From an uncultured SAR86 cluster bacterium (lineage in GTDB: Bacteria > Pseudomonadota > Gammaproteobacteria > Magnimaribacterales > D2472): a stretch of DNA of 48,232 nt. Under the pieces are notes generated by a model. That model saw only the letters and a program-made list of their open reading frames with translations, did no database searches and was not told the origin of the DNA. The DNA lies in contig CACPON010000007.1 in assembly GCA_902635645.1 (NCBI GenBank), positions 1-48,232 on the forward strand, given 5' to 3'. This document shows, one piece after another, positions 20,693 through 30,350 of this stretch. Made by a program: the position numbers and the translations under genes. Numbering within the stretch: position 1 is the first letter of the stretch; each line of letters starts with the position of its first letter.

Positions 20693-21616
20693 TTATTTTT
20701 CTTCCTCTTTAGAGTCATCATTATCAACTTGTTCATCATCTGTAGCTTTTTCTTCAACTGATTCAGGTGCTTCGGATTGATTTTCGTCTTCAGATGTTTC
20801 TTGCTTTAATACATCAGCCAATGGTTCTTCTATGGCCTCTTCATTCTTATCAACTTCTACTTCAACTGGCTCTTCCTTTTTAATCGTTTGAATAACTGGA
20901 GCTTCAGAGTCTGATTTAGGCATATAGCCTTTTGAAGACTCTAAGCCTCTTGCACAAGAGTCAGCAATTATTTTTGTTATAAGTCTTATCGATCTAATTG
21001 CATCATCATTTCCAGGAATAACCATATCAATTCCGTCTGGATCAGAATTAGTATCTACAAGTGCAATTACGGGTATTCCCATTTTTTTTGCTTCTAGGAC
21101 TGCAATTTTTTCATATTTAACATCAATAACAAATATTGCATCGGGTAAACCTTTCATGTCTTTAATGCCACCAACACTAGCTTCAAGTTTTGTATATTCC
21201 TTTTGAATTTCTACTGCTTCTTTTTTAATAAGTTTTTCAATTCTTCCAGAAGATATCATTTCCTCAATATCTTGAAGTCTTCTAATTGAGCCTCTTATTG
21301 TTTTCCAATTAGTTAGTGTTCCACCCAACCATCTTTTATTAACATAAGGAAGGCCAATTGCTGATGCTTCTTCTTTGATTGTCTTACTAGCTGATCTTTT
21401 TGTACCTACAAATAAAACTTTATTACCTTTTGAACATATATCTTCAACTTTTGATGCAGCAGCGCTAAGATGCTCCTGAGTCATGTCTAAATTTATTATG
21501 CTTATTTGTTTTCTGGTATCAAAAATAAACTTCTCCATTTTAGGATTCCAGAATCTTTGTTGATGACCGAAATGAACGCCTGCATGTAACAGGTCTTTAA
21601 CTGAAACTATACTCAA
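20693..21616 (-). CDS. rpsB: 30S ribosomal protein S2 with long acidic C-terminal tail
   Basis: TTG start preceded by GGAGAA gives [30 protein letters not shown]-track Met at 21679 lies in the leader. Confidence 0.95.
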   Translation of the reverse strand: MSIVSVKDLLHAGVHFGHQQRFWNPKMEKFIFDTRKQISIINLDMTQEHLSAAASKVEDICSKGNKVLFVGTKRSASKTIKEEASAIGLPYVNKRWLGGTLTNWKTIRGSIRRLQDIEEMISSGRIEKLIKKEAVEIQKEYTKLEASVGGIKDMKGLPDAIFVIDVKYEKIAVLEAKKMGIPVIALVDTNSDPDGIDMVIPGNDDAIRSIRLITKIIADSCARGLESSKGYMPKSDSEAPVIQTIKKEEPVEVEVDKNEEAIEEPLADVLKQETSEDENQSEAPESVEEKATDDEQVDNDDSKEEEK

Positions 21617-21712
21617 TTTAATTCTCCTTGGGGTTATTCTCCAATCCCTATAAAGCTGACTCTGTATTGAGCACCCCAACTTTAAATAACTAGGATTTTC
21701 GTGTTAAAAAGT
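21617..21712 (-). promoter_or_regulatory. rpsB 5' leader with long-range pairing, candidate autoregulatory element
   Basis: On the gene strand TTGGGGT (21673-21679) is perfectly complementary to ACCCCAA (21628-21634), which abuts the GGAGAA ribosome-binding site of the TTG start. Confidence 0.6.
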
Positions 21713-21718
21713 TGTTGT

Positions 21719-21747
21719 ATTCTATAGGCAAAGTAGACAAATTTAAA
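21719..21747 (-). promoter_or_regulatory. Candidate rpsB-tsf promoter
   Basis: On minus strand TTTAAA (21742-21747), 17-bp spacer, TAGAAT (21719-21724). Confidence 0.5.
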
Positions 21748-21754
21748 GTAATTT

Positions 21755-22405
21755 CTACCTAAAAAAATCTTGAGTTGTGTACATTCCTGGGGGAATTCCA
21801 ATCATTGATTTTGCAATTGATATAGCACCGTCCGCAAATATTTTTCTTGATAAAGCTTCGTGCTTAAAACTTATATGATTATTATCGTTAAAGAAGGTAA
21901 CTTCATGGATTCCAAAAACATCTAATATTCTTTTAGATTCTATTTCAATTGAGGATATATATTTTTCATTATTGTTTAACTCAATAAACTTTTTTAGCTC
22001 GATAGCAGTTCCAGATGGTGCGTCAACCTTTTGGGTGTGATGTGTTTCAGAAATTAAGCATTTCATAGAATCTGAGTTATCTTTTAAAAATTGTTTAATG
22101 TTTTTTTTAAAATAAAAGATGCCTTTACTCATATTAAAGGAGAGCATGATTGGAATTTCATTTGCAGCTTCTTCTATTTGTTTGAGTTCAATATCCGTAA
22201 AACCTGTTGTACCTATAATTAATGGCTTTTTATACTCCTTAGCTTCTTGAACAAGAGATATTGTTGATTCAGGTCTTGAAAAATCTATTACTACATCTGA
22301 ATCAATAATTGTTTTTACAATTTCAAAATTTTCATCATCTAGAATTAAATTGTTTATAGTTTTACCCATCTTTCCAGAAAAACCATTAATAAAAATAGTT
22401 TTCAT
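21755..22405 (-). CDS. dapB: 4-hydroxy-tetrahydrodipicolinate reductase
   Basis: NGFSGKMGKTI, VIDFSRPEST, GTTGF, ETHHTQKVDAPSGTA. Confidence 0.95.
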   Translation of the reverse strand: MKTIFINGFSGKMGKTINNLILDDENFEIVKTIIDSDVVIDFSRPESTISLVQEAKEYKKPLIIGTTGFTDIELKQIEEAANEIPIMLSFNMSKGIFYFKKNIKQFLKDNSDSMKCLISETHHTQKVDAPSGTAIELKKFIELNNNEKYISSIEIESKRILDVFGIHEVTFFNDNNHISFKHEALSRKIFADGAISIAKSMIGIPPGMYTTQDFFR

Positions 22406-22408
22406 TAA

Positions 22409-23512
22409 CTAATCCTTAATTTCGTTACAGGCTTGATTAAATGCATCTGTTCCAGGAAAGTTCTTTGATTCAGATAATGAATCGGTAAATGATTTCAGAA
22501 GTTTTAGTTGTTTTCTGTCTAAATTTGATGGGGTTTCAACTACAACTCTGCAAAGAATGTCACCTCGTCTGCTATTTCTAACCACTGTGGCGCCTTTCCC
22601 TCTTATTCTAAATACCTTTCCTGTTTGTGTTTGTGCTGGAATTTTTAATGAAATTGAGCCCTCTAAAGTTGGTATTTGTATTGATCCGCCTAAAATTGAC
22701 ACTTCAAACGGGATTGGAGATTCAATATATAAATCTTTACCATCTCTTTCAAATAAGGGGTTTTCTAAAACTCTTATTGCAACGTATAGATCTCCTGATT
22801 GACCACCTTTTTGCCATTCACCCTCCCCACTTAGTCTAACTTTATCCCCATTATCAACCCCTGCTGGAATGTTAACTGATAAAGTTTTATTCTCTTTGGT
22901 AGCACCCATGCCTCCACAAGTTCTGCACTTATCTTTAATTACTTGACCTGTACCAGAGCAAACTGAGCATGTTTGTTGAACTGAAAAAAATCCCTGTTGC
23001 ATTCTAACTTGGCCTGCTCCATTACAATTTGAACAAGTTACAGGACTTGTTCCTTTTGCAGCACCACTTCCATTGCAATCATGACACTCTTTGTGAGATG
23101 GTATCTTAATTTTCTTTTGGGTACCAAGAACTGCTTCTTTAAGGGAGAGATCTAAATTGTATTGAAGATCAGATCCTCTCCTTTGCCTTCTTGATGATGA
23201 TCTGGTTCCAAAAACATCTCCAAATATGTCACCAAAAATATCATTGATATTTATGTCATTAAAATTAGGGCCTCCGCCACCCATGCCTTGCACTCCTTGA
23301 TGGCCAAACTGATCATAAGCTGATTTTTTTTGAGGATCTGATAGAACATCATATGCCTCTGCTGCTTCTTTAAATTTTTCAGCAGCTTCAGGATTATCTG
23401 GGTTTCTATCTGGATGAAATTTCATTGCCTTCTTTTTGAAGGCTTTTTTTAACTCAGCGGCAGAAGCGTCTCGAGAGACTTCTAAAGTTTCATAATAGTC
23501 TCTCTTAGACAT
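22409..23512 (-). CDS. dnaJ: Chaperone DnaJ
   Basis: J domain with [25 protein letters not shown], four CxxCxGxG zinc repeats. Confidence 0.97.
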   Translation of the reverse strand: MSKRDYYETLEVSRDASAAELKKAFKKKAMKFHPDRNPDNPEAAEKFKEAAEAYDVLSDPQKKSAYDQFGHQGVQGMGGGGPNFNDININDIFGDIFGDVFGTRSSSRRQRRGSDLQYNLDLSLKEAVLGTQKKIKIPSHKECHDCNGSGAAKGTSPVTCSNCNGAGQVRMQQGFFSVQQTCSVCSGTGQVIKDKCRTCGGMGATKENKTLSVNIPAGVDNGDKVRLSGEGEWQKGGQSGDLYVAIRVLENPLFERDGKDLYIESPIPFEVSILGGSIQIPTLEGSISLKIPAQTQTGKVFRIRGKGATVVRNSRRGDILCRVVVETPSNLDRKQLKLLKSFTDSLSESKNFPGTDAFNQACNEIKD

Positions 23513-23519
23513 TTTTGAT

Positions 23520-25430
23520 TTATTTATCTTCTTCTTTTACTTCTTCAAATTCAGCATCAACTGTATTGTCAGAGTTTTCAGCAGAACTCTCGTCTTGAGG
23601 TTGAGCATCTCCTTCTGGCGTATATAGTTTTTGCGTCAAGGGTGTCAGAACATCATTTACACCCTTAGTTGCAGCTTCAATAGATTCAATATTTTCTGAC
23701 GTTATAGCTTTCTCCAACTCTACAACAGCATTTTCTACTTGTGATTTTTCATCATCAGTTAACTTGTCACCTGACTCTTCAATAGTTTTTCTTGTAGCGT
23801 GCACTAGCATATCAGCATTATTTTTTGTTTTTACTAGCTCTTCGAATTTTTTATCATCCTCTGCGTTAGCTTCTGCATCTTTAACCATCTTTTCAATATC
23901 TTCATCTGAAAGTCCACTTGATGCCTTAATAACGATTGATTGCTCTTTGCCAGTATTCTTATCTTTTGCTGATACATTTAAAATACCATTAGCATCTAGA
24001 TCAAACGACACCTCAATTTGTGGAACACCTCTTGTTGCAGGAGGAATATCTGTAAGATTGAACTGCCCTAGTGACTTATTTTGAGCTGCCTGAGTTCTTT
24101 CACCCTGGATAACATGAACAGTAACGGCGGTCTGATTATCCTCAGCAGTTGAGAATACCTGTGATTTTTGAGTTGGAATAGTAGTATTCTTCTCAATAAG
24201 CGGTGTTGCAACGCCACCCAGTGTCTCTATCCCAAGAGTTAAAGGCGTAACATCTAATAATAGAACATCAGTAGTGTCTCCTGAGAGAACAGAACCCTGA
24301 ATTGCAGCACCGACGGCTACAGCTTCATCTGGATTGAGGTCTTTTCTTGGATCTTTACCAAAAAACTCTGAAACCTTCTTTTGTACTAGTGGCATTCTTG
24401 TCTGTCCACCAACAAGAAGAATTTCAGATATCTCATCTTTAGAAATCTTTGCATCTTTAAGTGCAAGTTTTAATGGCTCTAAACTTTTATCAACCAGATC
24501 TTCAACCAATGATTCTAATTTTGCTCTAGTAATTTTATGAACAAAATGTTTTGGTCCTGAACTGTCAGCAGTTATATATGGAAGATTAACCTCTGTTTGC
24601 TCTGAAGAAGATAATTCAATTTTAGCTTTTTCAGCAGCCTCTTTAAGTCTTTGCAAAGCAAGAGGATCGCTTTTCAAGTCAAAGCCTGATTCATTCTTGA
24701 ATTGTTCTACAAAATAATCAATTAATCTTAAATCAAAATCTTCACCACCTAAGAATGTATCTCCATTAGTTGATAAAACTTCAAACTGGTGTTCGCCATC
24801 AACATCAGATATTTCTATGATTGAGATATCAAATGTACCACCACCAAGATCATAAACAGCAACTGTTGAATCACCCTTGTGTTTATCAAGGCCATAGGCA
24901 AGTGCAGCGGCAGTTGGTTCATTTATTATTCTTTTCACATCTAGGCCAGCAATCTTTCCTGCGTCTTTAGTTGCTTGTCTTTGTGAGTCATTAAAATATG
25001 CAGGTACAGTAATAACAGCCTCTTTTACCTCATGTCCAAGGTAATCCTCTGCAGTTTTTTTCATTTTCTTTAAAACTTCAGCAGCTACTTGAGGTGGAGC
25101 TAATTTTTTATCAGATGCTTCTACCCAAGCATCACCATTATCCGCTTTAATAATTTTATAGGGGACCATATCAGCATCTTTACTTACGACTTCATCATCA
25201 AAAGTTCTACCAATAAGTCTTTTAATGGCATATAAGGTATTTTCCGGATTTGTAACCGCTTGTCTTTTTGCTGGTAAACCAACTAAAACTTCATCATTGT
25301 CAGTATAAGCAATTACTGATGGTGTGGTTCTTCCACCTTCAGCATTTTCAATAACTTTTTGTTGTTGTCCTTCAATGACGGCAACACAACTATTTGTGGT
25401 ACCTAAATCAATTCCTATTATTTTTGACAT
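23520..25430 (-). CDS. dnaK: Chaperone DnaK
   Basis: [25 protein letters not shown], acidic C-terminus. Confidence 0.98.
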   Translation of the reverse strand: MSKIIGIDLGTTNSCVAVIEGQQQKVIENAEGGRTTPSVIAYTDNDEVLVGLPAKRQAVTNPENTLYAIKRLIGRTFDDEVVSKDADMVPYKIIKADNGDAWVEASDKKLAPPQVAAEVLKKMKKTAEDYLGHEVKEAVITVPAYFNDSQRQATKDAGKIAGLDVKRIINEPTAAALAYGLDKHKGDSTVAVYDLGGGTFDISIIEISDVDGEHQFEVLSTNGDTFLGGEDFDLRLIDYFVEQFKNESGFDLKSDPLALQRLKEAAEKAKIELSSSEQTEVNLPYITADSSGPKHFVHKITRAKLESLVEDLVDKSLEPLKLALKDAKISKDEISEILLVGGQTRMPLVQKKVSEFFGKDPRKDLNPDEAVAVGAAIQGSVLSGDTTDVLLLDVTPLTLGIETLGGVATPLIEKNTTIPTQKSQVFSTAEDNQTAVTVHVIQGERTQAAQNKSLGQFNLTDIPPATRGVPQIEVSFDLDANGILNVSAKDKNTGKEQSIVIKASSGLSDEDIEKMVKDAEANAEDDKKFEELVKTKNNADMLVHATRKTIEESGDKLTDDEKSQVENAVVELEKAITSENIESIEAATKGVNDVLTPLTQKLYTPEGDAQPQDESSAENSDNTVDAEFEEVKEEDK

Positions 25431-25441
25431 AATATTTTCCT

Positions 25442-25996
25442 CTAATTTTTAATTACTGTAACTCTAGCTGGCCTTACTATCCTTGAATGTAGTTCCCAAC
25501 CTCTTTGAAATACATTTCCAATAGAACCATTTTCTTTATCTTTATCTTGCTCCATGGTTACAGCCTCATGCTTTTCTGGATTAAATTCCTCATTAACAGG
25601 GTAAATGGGTATCATTCCAAATTTATCAAGGGCAGACTCAAAAGACTTTAAAGTTAATTCAATGCCTTCTTTGTCTTCTTTAGTAGCGTTTTCAGATAGG
25701 TTGTTTAGAGCATGTTCTAGATTATCAATCACTGGTAATAGCTCAACAAGAAGCTTTTCAACACCATATTTATGCGCTTTTTCTACTTCATTAACAGTTC
25801 TTTTTAATGCATTATCTAAGTCAGCATTAGCCCTTAAGACTGATTTTTCTAACTCTTCGTTAATATCTACAAGCTCTTCATAAGTTGGAGAACCTAAATC
25901 ATCCTTGGTTGTCTCATCAGTTTCAACTGCAGATTCCTCAGAATTTAATGCATCATTTTCGATATCATTTTTTTTAACTTTCTTTTCTTTTGGCAT
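25442..25996 (-). CDS. grpE: Nucleotide exchange factor GrpE
   Basis: GrpE C-terminal motif [22 protein letters not shown]; upstream of dnaK. Confidence 0.96.
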   Translation of the reverse strand: MPKEKKVKKNDIENDALNSEESAVETDETTKDDLGSPTYEELVDINEELEKSVLRANADLDNALKRTVNEVEKAHKYGVEKLLVELLPVIDNLEHALNNLSENATKEDKEGIELTLKSFESALDKFGMIPIYPVNEEFNPEKHEAVTMEQDKDKENGSIGNVFQRGWELHSRIVRPARVTVIKN

Positions 25997-26018
25997 ATTT
26001 AAATCCTATTTGAAACAT

Positions 26019-26046
26019 ATATTGGGATTTAAATTTTCAGTTCAAG
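26019..26046 (-). promoter_or_regulatory. Candidate sigma-32 (RpoH) heat-shock promoter of grpE-dnaK-dnaJ
   Basis: Minus strand CTTGAAC (26040-26046), 13-bp spacer, CCCAATAT (26019-26026); close to the RpoH consensus CTTGAAA-N13/14-CCCCATNT. Confidence 0.75.
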
Positions 26047-26059
26047 AGCTGAACTTGAT

Positions 26060-26488
26060 TTAAGATTCTATTTTTCTAACGTGAAGCACCATGCTGTGAT
26101 CAACTAACTCATAGCCTTTTTTGTTTGCTATTTCATGTTGCAGTTTTTCTAATTCTTCATCATGAAATTCCATAACTTTGCCAGTATCAACATCAACCAT
26201 GTGATCATGGTGTTCATCAGAATTAATTTCGTATACTGCTTTACTATTTTCAAAATGATGTTTTGTTACCATTCCAGCAGCTTCAAATTGAGTAAGAACT
26301 CTATATATGGTTGCTAAGCCAATATCCTCATCTTTAGATATTAGCTCTTTATATATATCTTCAGCACTAAAATGAGCTTCTTCTTGAATAGCTGTAGAGG
26401 CAAGAACTTCCATAATTTTTATTCTTGGTAGCGTAGCCTTTAAACCAGCTTTTTTTAATTCTTCATTTTGATTGGACATGCTTTGCAA
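26060..26488 (-). CDS. fur: Ferric uptake regulator Fur
   Basis: GLKATLPRIKIMEVL, DIGLATIYRVLTQFEAAGMV, HHDHMVDVDTGKVMEF. Confidence 0.94.
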   Translation of the reverse strand: MQSMSNQNEELKKAGLKATLPRIKIMEVLASTAIQEEAHFSAEDIYKELISKDEDIGLATIYRVLTQFEAAGMVTKHHFENSKAVYEINSDEHHDHMVDVDTGKVMEFHDEELEKLQHEIANKKGYELVDHSMVLHVRKIES

Positions 26489-26566
26489 TTTTTTTAAAAT
26501 TTTATTGTCATATTCATTTGTGTGAACAGACTTTAAAGTTATTACAAAGTATAATCCAAATTAATT

Positions 26567-26905
26567 ATGAAACAACTAACCACAACTTTCTTTATAGCAA
26601 TTTTTATAATATCTACTAGCTCCTGCTCTTCTCTTAGTCCATATAAGGTTCCTATCTTACAAGGAAACATTTATGAGGATGAAGATCTTGAAAAATTACA
26701 AGAAGGTTTAACAAAAGAGCAAGTTCAATATATTTTTGGTACAGCTTTAATCCAAGATCCTTTTAGGGACTCAAGATGGGATTATTTTAATTCTGTAAGA
26801 GTTGGTGAAAAAGTAATTACTGAAAATAAGCTTACTATTTACTTTAATGATAATGGCTTAGTGGAAAGCTGGATAGTTGAAGAATCAACACCCGAGATAA
26901 ACTAA
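26567..26905 (+). CDS. bamE: Outer membrane protein assembly factor BamE (lipoprotein)
   Basis: Lipobox-like STSSC, YKVPILQGN, LTKEQVQYIFGTALIQDPFRDSRWDYF. Confidence 0.93.
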   Translation: MKQLTTTFFIAIFIISTSSCSSLSPYKVPILQGNIYEDEDLEKLQEGLTKEQVQYIFGTALIQDPFRDSRWDYFNSVRVGEKVITENKLTIYFNDNGLVESWIVEESTPEIN

Positions 26906-27180
26906 ACTTTTTTTAGCCTTCTTTCTTTTGGGTCTTGGTGAAGAGGCCTAAGTAACTCAACCCTTTCTCCTTCTTTAAGTCTGTATTTATTTGGAAGAGG
27001 TTTAAAATTACCATCAAGTAATTCACTGTTTACAGCAATTACTAGCTCATGGTCTAGGTTTGAAATAATTTGATTTATCTCATCATATTTTATTAACTCA
27101 GCTACAGTGAGACTTGATGAAACATCGAATTCATAAAAATGTTTTTTATCTATTCCTTGATAGGTAAAGAATACTTTCAT
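26902..27180 (-). CDS. rnfH: RnfH family protein
   Basis: Ubiquitin-like RnfH fold with RLKEGERVELLRPLHQDPKERRLKK; conserved neighbour of ratA/bamE. Confidence 0.9.
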   Translation of the reverse strand: MKVFFTYQGIDKKHFYEFDVSSSLTVAELIKYDEINQIISNLDHELVIAVNSELLDGNFKPLPNKYRLKEGERVELLRPLHQDPKERRLKKV

Positions 27181-27599
27181 GAGACTCTTTCAATAAACGA
27201 ATCAATAATATTCTTAGAAAAGTTTTTTGCTAAATGCTCTGGAGTTATTGCATTTAATAAAAAAGGTAATTCATAGGTTGCGTCAAAATCTATTTGACAT
27301 AAGTTTTTATCTATATGGGCAACTGACCACCTGCCCTCAAATTTTTCAAAAGGGCCTTTGAGTTGTCTAATAGTGATAGAACTATCATCCAGTGTATTTT
27401 CAGATTCAATAAAATATTCTTTGCCCAATACATTGAACTCAAGCCTGCCAATCTCAATGGGAAGTTCTCTTGAAATTAAAGTTGCCCTTGTGCATCCAGG
27501 TATAAAATTAGAGTAATCATTGAAATTTGTAATAACTTCTAAAGCCTTTCTTGAGTCAACGTTCAAAACTTTTTGAAAACTAATTTTTCTAGCCATCAA
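27177..27599 (-). CDS. ratA: Coenzyme Q-binding/START-like protein, RatA family
   Basis: SNFIPGCTRATL, LKGPFEKFEGRW, DFDATYELPFLL; conserved smpB/ratA/rnfH neighbourhood. Confidence 0.88.
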   Translation of the reverse strand: MMARKISFQKVLNVDSRKALEVITNFNDYSNFIPGCTRATLISRELPIEIGRLEFNVLGKEYFIESENTLDDSSITIRQLKGPFEKFEGRWSVAHIDKNLCQIDFDATYELPFLLNAITPEHLAKNFSKNIIDSFIERVS

Positions 27600-27602
27600 A
27601 GA

Positions 27603-28952
27603 TTAAAAAAGCTGTCTGTAAAAAATATATCCAACGCACAAAGGTGCGACAAACTTAACAAAGAATCTCCACATTAAATATAATGTGGTATTGATGTCGC
27701 CTATTTCGCTCTTGATTAGGGACTCTTTCATAAACCAACCAACAAATATCGCAATCAACATACCTCCAAGGGGAAGCAAGATTTGATTAGCAATAAAATC
27801 CATAGAATCTAAAAAGTTTTTTCCAGAGATAATATCTACGTCCGACCAGATGTTGAAACTCAAAGCGGATCCAATTCCAAGCACCCATATAAAAAACGAA
27901 ATTATTTCGGCTGATCGTTTTCTAGATAAAATTCCTTCCTCTGAAAGATATGCTACACCAGGTTCAAGCAAAGAAATTGAAGAGCTCAAAGCAGCAACTG
28001 ATAGCAGAATAAAGAACAATGGGCCAATAAATTGACCAAACTGCATCTGGTTAAATGCAGAAAGCATTGAAACAAATACCAGTCCTGGCCCACTGTTAGG
28101 CTCAAGATTAAATGCAAAAATAATAGGAAAAATTGCAAGGCCGGCCAACATTGCTATTAAAGTATCTAGCGAGGCAACTGTAAATGATGAACCTACTACC
28201 TTTTGATCTTTTGGCATATATGCGCCGTAAGCCATAATTGATCCCATACCAAGACTTAAACTAAAAAATGCTTGTCCCATTGCTTGCAATAAGGTTTCTG
28301 ATGTAACGTTGGAAAAATCTGGGGCAAATAAGAATGATAATGCTTTGGTGAAGTCTCCATTAATCATGGAATAAATAACCATAAATATCATTAAAAAACC
28401 AAGCATAGGCATCAAAATTTTTACCATTCTTCCAATACCATCCTTGATTCCTGCAGATACTATTAATGCTGTCATCACCATAAAAACCGTATGCCACATA
28501 ATTAGATTAGCTGGTGATGATATAACACTTGAAAATTGATCAGGAGAACTAATAGCTCCGCTTGAAGTTGCTGAAATAAAAATGTAGTTCAAACATATTC
28601 CAGCAATAACACTGTAAAAAGATAAAATCAGAATTCCAGCAAATATGCCACTCCAACCCACAACTTGCCACATGCTGCTCTTTTTAGATTCTAAAGCAAC
28701 ATTTTTCATAGCATTAATGGGACTGTTGCCTGCTTTTCTTCCAATGATAATCTCACTTATCATGATTGGCAGCCCTATTATTAATATGCATCCCAAATAA
28801 ATTAATACAAATGCTCCACCACCATTTGTACCTGCTTTATATGGAAATCCCCAAATATTACCTAGACCTACTGCAGATCCAGTTGCTGCTAAAATAAAGG
28901 TCCATTTTCCAATCCATGCGCCATGAGATTTAAGTTGTTTTTGTATTTCCAT
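27603..28952 (-). CDS. Sodium-dependent neurotransmitter symporter (NSS/SNF) family transporter
   Basis: WIGKWTFILAATGSAVGLGNIWGFPYKAGTNGGGAFVLIYL signature; multiple hydrophobic segments. Confidence 0.93.
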   Translation of the reverse strand: MEIQKQLKSHGAWIGKWTFILAATGSAVGLGNIWGFPYKAGTNGGGAFVLIYLGCILIIGLPIMISEIIIGRKAGNSPINAMKNVALESKKSSMWQVVGWSGIFAGILILSFYSVIAGICLNYIFISATSSGAISSPDQFSSVISSPANLIMWHTVFMVMTALIVSAGIKDGIGRMVKILMPMLGFLMIFMVIYSMINGDFTKALSFLFAPDFSNVTSETLLQAMGQAFFSLSLGMGSIMAYGAYMPKDQKVVGSSFTVASLDTLIAMLAGLAIFPIIFAFNLEPNSGPGLVFVSMLSAFNQMQFGQFIGPLFFILLSVAALSSSISLLEPGVAYLSEEGILSRKRSAEIISFFIWVLGIGSALSFNIWSDVDIISGKNFLDSMDFIANQILLPLGGMLIAIFVGWFMKESLIKSEIGDINTTLYLMWRFFVKFVAPLCVGYIFYRQLF

Positions 28953-28959
28953 ATTGTTA

Positions 28960-29421
28960 CTAATTAAGTGGGTTGCTATAAGGATTAATCCAATAAGCTG
29001 TTGATATTAAGAAACTTATTGCAACTAGTAAAGAAAGCATTCTTCTGAATTTCTGATAGTCTTCATGTTTGTATTTAAAATCATACGTTGATTTTTCAAA
29101 GTAATAGAAAGATTGGAAACTTATTACTGATATTAATAAAGCAAATAGAATCATATTTAAATAAATTAAAACCAACATCAAGCAAGCAATGAGGCTATAA
29201 ATAATGCCAATTGAAAGATTTTTCTTTTGCTGCGGTTGATCGTCACGCCAACCCCATGAGATACCACCTAAAAAAGTTAAGATTATTGAGCCATAAGCTA
29301 TTTGAAAAATAATAGCTATTTCCCCTATATAGCCACCTGTTATCCATGGAGTAATTGAAAATAAAGCAAATGGAGTAAACCCAAGGTAGCCATAAGTTGA
29401 TTTAATAGTATTAATGTTCAA
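28960..29421 (-). CDS. DUF3429-like membrane protein (TTG start)
   Basis: Hydrophobic protein with GYLGFTPFALFSITPW and SIILTFLGGISWGW; only in-frame usable start after a stop is TTG. Confidence 0.75.
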   Translation of the reverse strand: MNINTIKSTYGYLGFTPFALFSITPWITGGYIGEIAIIFQIAYGSIILTFLGGISWGWRDDQPQQKKNLSIGIIYSLIACLMLVLIYLNMILFALLISVISFQSFYYFEKSTYDFKYKHEDYQKFRRMLSLLVAISFLISTAYWINPYSNPLN

Positions 29422-29474
29422 TGTTATTTATAAGTTTTTCTTGCACTAGACGTATCTAGAGACATAATAAAGAC

Positions 29475-29939
29475 ATGTCCAAAGATAAGCCTGCATTAAT
29501 TGTAAGGAATAAAACTGCAACAAGAAACTATAAACTTGGAGAATCTTTTCAGGCAGGAATAGTTTTAGAAGGTTGGGAAGTCAAATCATTAAGAAATGGA
29601 AAAGTAGATATTAAAGATTCTTATGTGACATTTAAAAATAATGAGGCATGGCTTATTGGAACTAAAATAGATCCGCCAGCTTCACTTAAGAATTTTGATG
29701 CCGATCCCACTAGATCAAGAAAGCTTCTATTACACAAAAAAGAAATATCTCAACTGCAAAAATTGAAAGGAGAAAAAGGATTAACAGTTGTTCTTACTTC
29801 AGTATATTGGAAAGAAAATCATATCAAATGCGATATTGCTACTGGTAAAGGTAAAAAACTTTATGATCAAAGGCAAGATATTAAAAAAAGGGATTGGGAA
29901 CGAGATCAAGGAAGAATTCTCAAAAATTCTAGAAAGTAA
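29475..29939 (+). CDS. smpB: SsrA-binding protein SmpB
   Basis: NKTATRNYKLGESFQAGIVLEGWEVKSLRNGKVDIKDSYV; adjacent to tmRNA. Confidence 0.97.
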   Translation: MSKDKPALIVRNKTATRNYKLGESFQAGIVLEGWEVKSLRNGKVDIKDSYVTFKNNEAWLIGTKIDPPASLKNFDADPTRSRKLLLHKKEISQLQKLKGEKGLTVVLTSVYWKENHIKCDIATGKGKKLYDQRQDIKKRDWERDQGRILKNSRK

Positions 29940-29950
29940 CAATAATAATG

Positions 29951-29956
29951 TATAAT
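29951..29956 (+). promoter_or_regulatory. -10 hexamer of ssrA
   Basis: TATAAT 12 nt before the mature tmRNA 5' end; no convincing -35. Confidence 0.55.
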
Positions 29957-29968
29957 TCTGCTCCCCAT

Positions 29969-30316
29969 GGGGGCGAACAGGGTTCGACATTTCTACTGGA
30001 CTCCGAAGCGCATGCCAAGATTGTGGTAACTCTTGTAAAACATACTACAAAAAATTTAGTTGCAAATAACGACAACTACGCTTTAGCAGCTTAATGCTAA
30101 CCGATGCAAGAATTGACTATGGTTTGAAGCATCGGCAAAACACATAGTCTAGCCAAGCTGTGTTGCTTGGACGCAGGTTGGTTAAACTTAATCAAGCTCG
30201 CTTTTATACCCTGCTCTTCGGGTCATAAAAGTCAAAAGCTAATAGAATGAGCTATGCATGTAGAAGTTAGGCTGAAGGATTAATGGACGCGGGTTCAATT
30301 CCCGCCGCCTCCACCA
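29969..30316 (+). ncRNA. ssrA: Transfer-messenger RNA (one-piece)
   Basis: GGGGGCGAACAGGGTTCGAC 5' end pairs with ...CGCCTCCACCA 3' end; T-arm GGGTTCAATTCCC; tag reading frame ANNDNYALAA-stop. Confidence 0.97.
30062..30094 (+). other. tmRNA tag peptide reading frame ANNDNYALAA*
   Basis: GCA AAT AAC GAC AAC TAC GCT TTA GCA GCT TAA. Confidence 0.92.
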
Positions 30317-30344
30317 TTGACTTAATTGGTGGTAAAGCTAGAAT
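30317..30344 (+). promoter_or_regulatory. Candidate promoter of the ORF at 30351, directly abutting the tmRNA CCA end
   Basis: TTGACT (30317-30322), 16-bp spacer, TAGAAT (30339-30344); ATG 6 nt after the -10. Confidence 0.55.
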
Positions 30345-30350
30345 TGCTTC

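Noticed and set aside
20692-20757. Lys/Met-rich N-terminal extension of EF-Ts in ORF track
   Set aside because: Overlaps the rpsB acidic tail in another frame; conserved EF-Ts start MEIKASQVKELRD has its own SD.
21617-21679. N-terminal extension of S2 in ORF track ([21 protein letters not shown])
   Set aside because: Falls in the rpsB leader; the conserved S2 N-terminus begins at the TTG with a good Shine-Dalgarno.
23764-24084. 106-aa plus-strand ORF opposite dnaK
   Set aside because: Antisense ORF with Ser/Ala-rich composition mirroring dnaK codons; a known artefact for dnaK.
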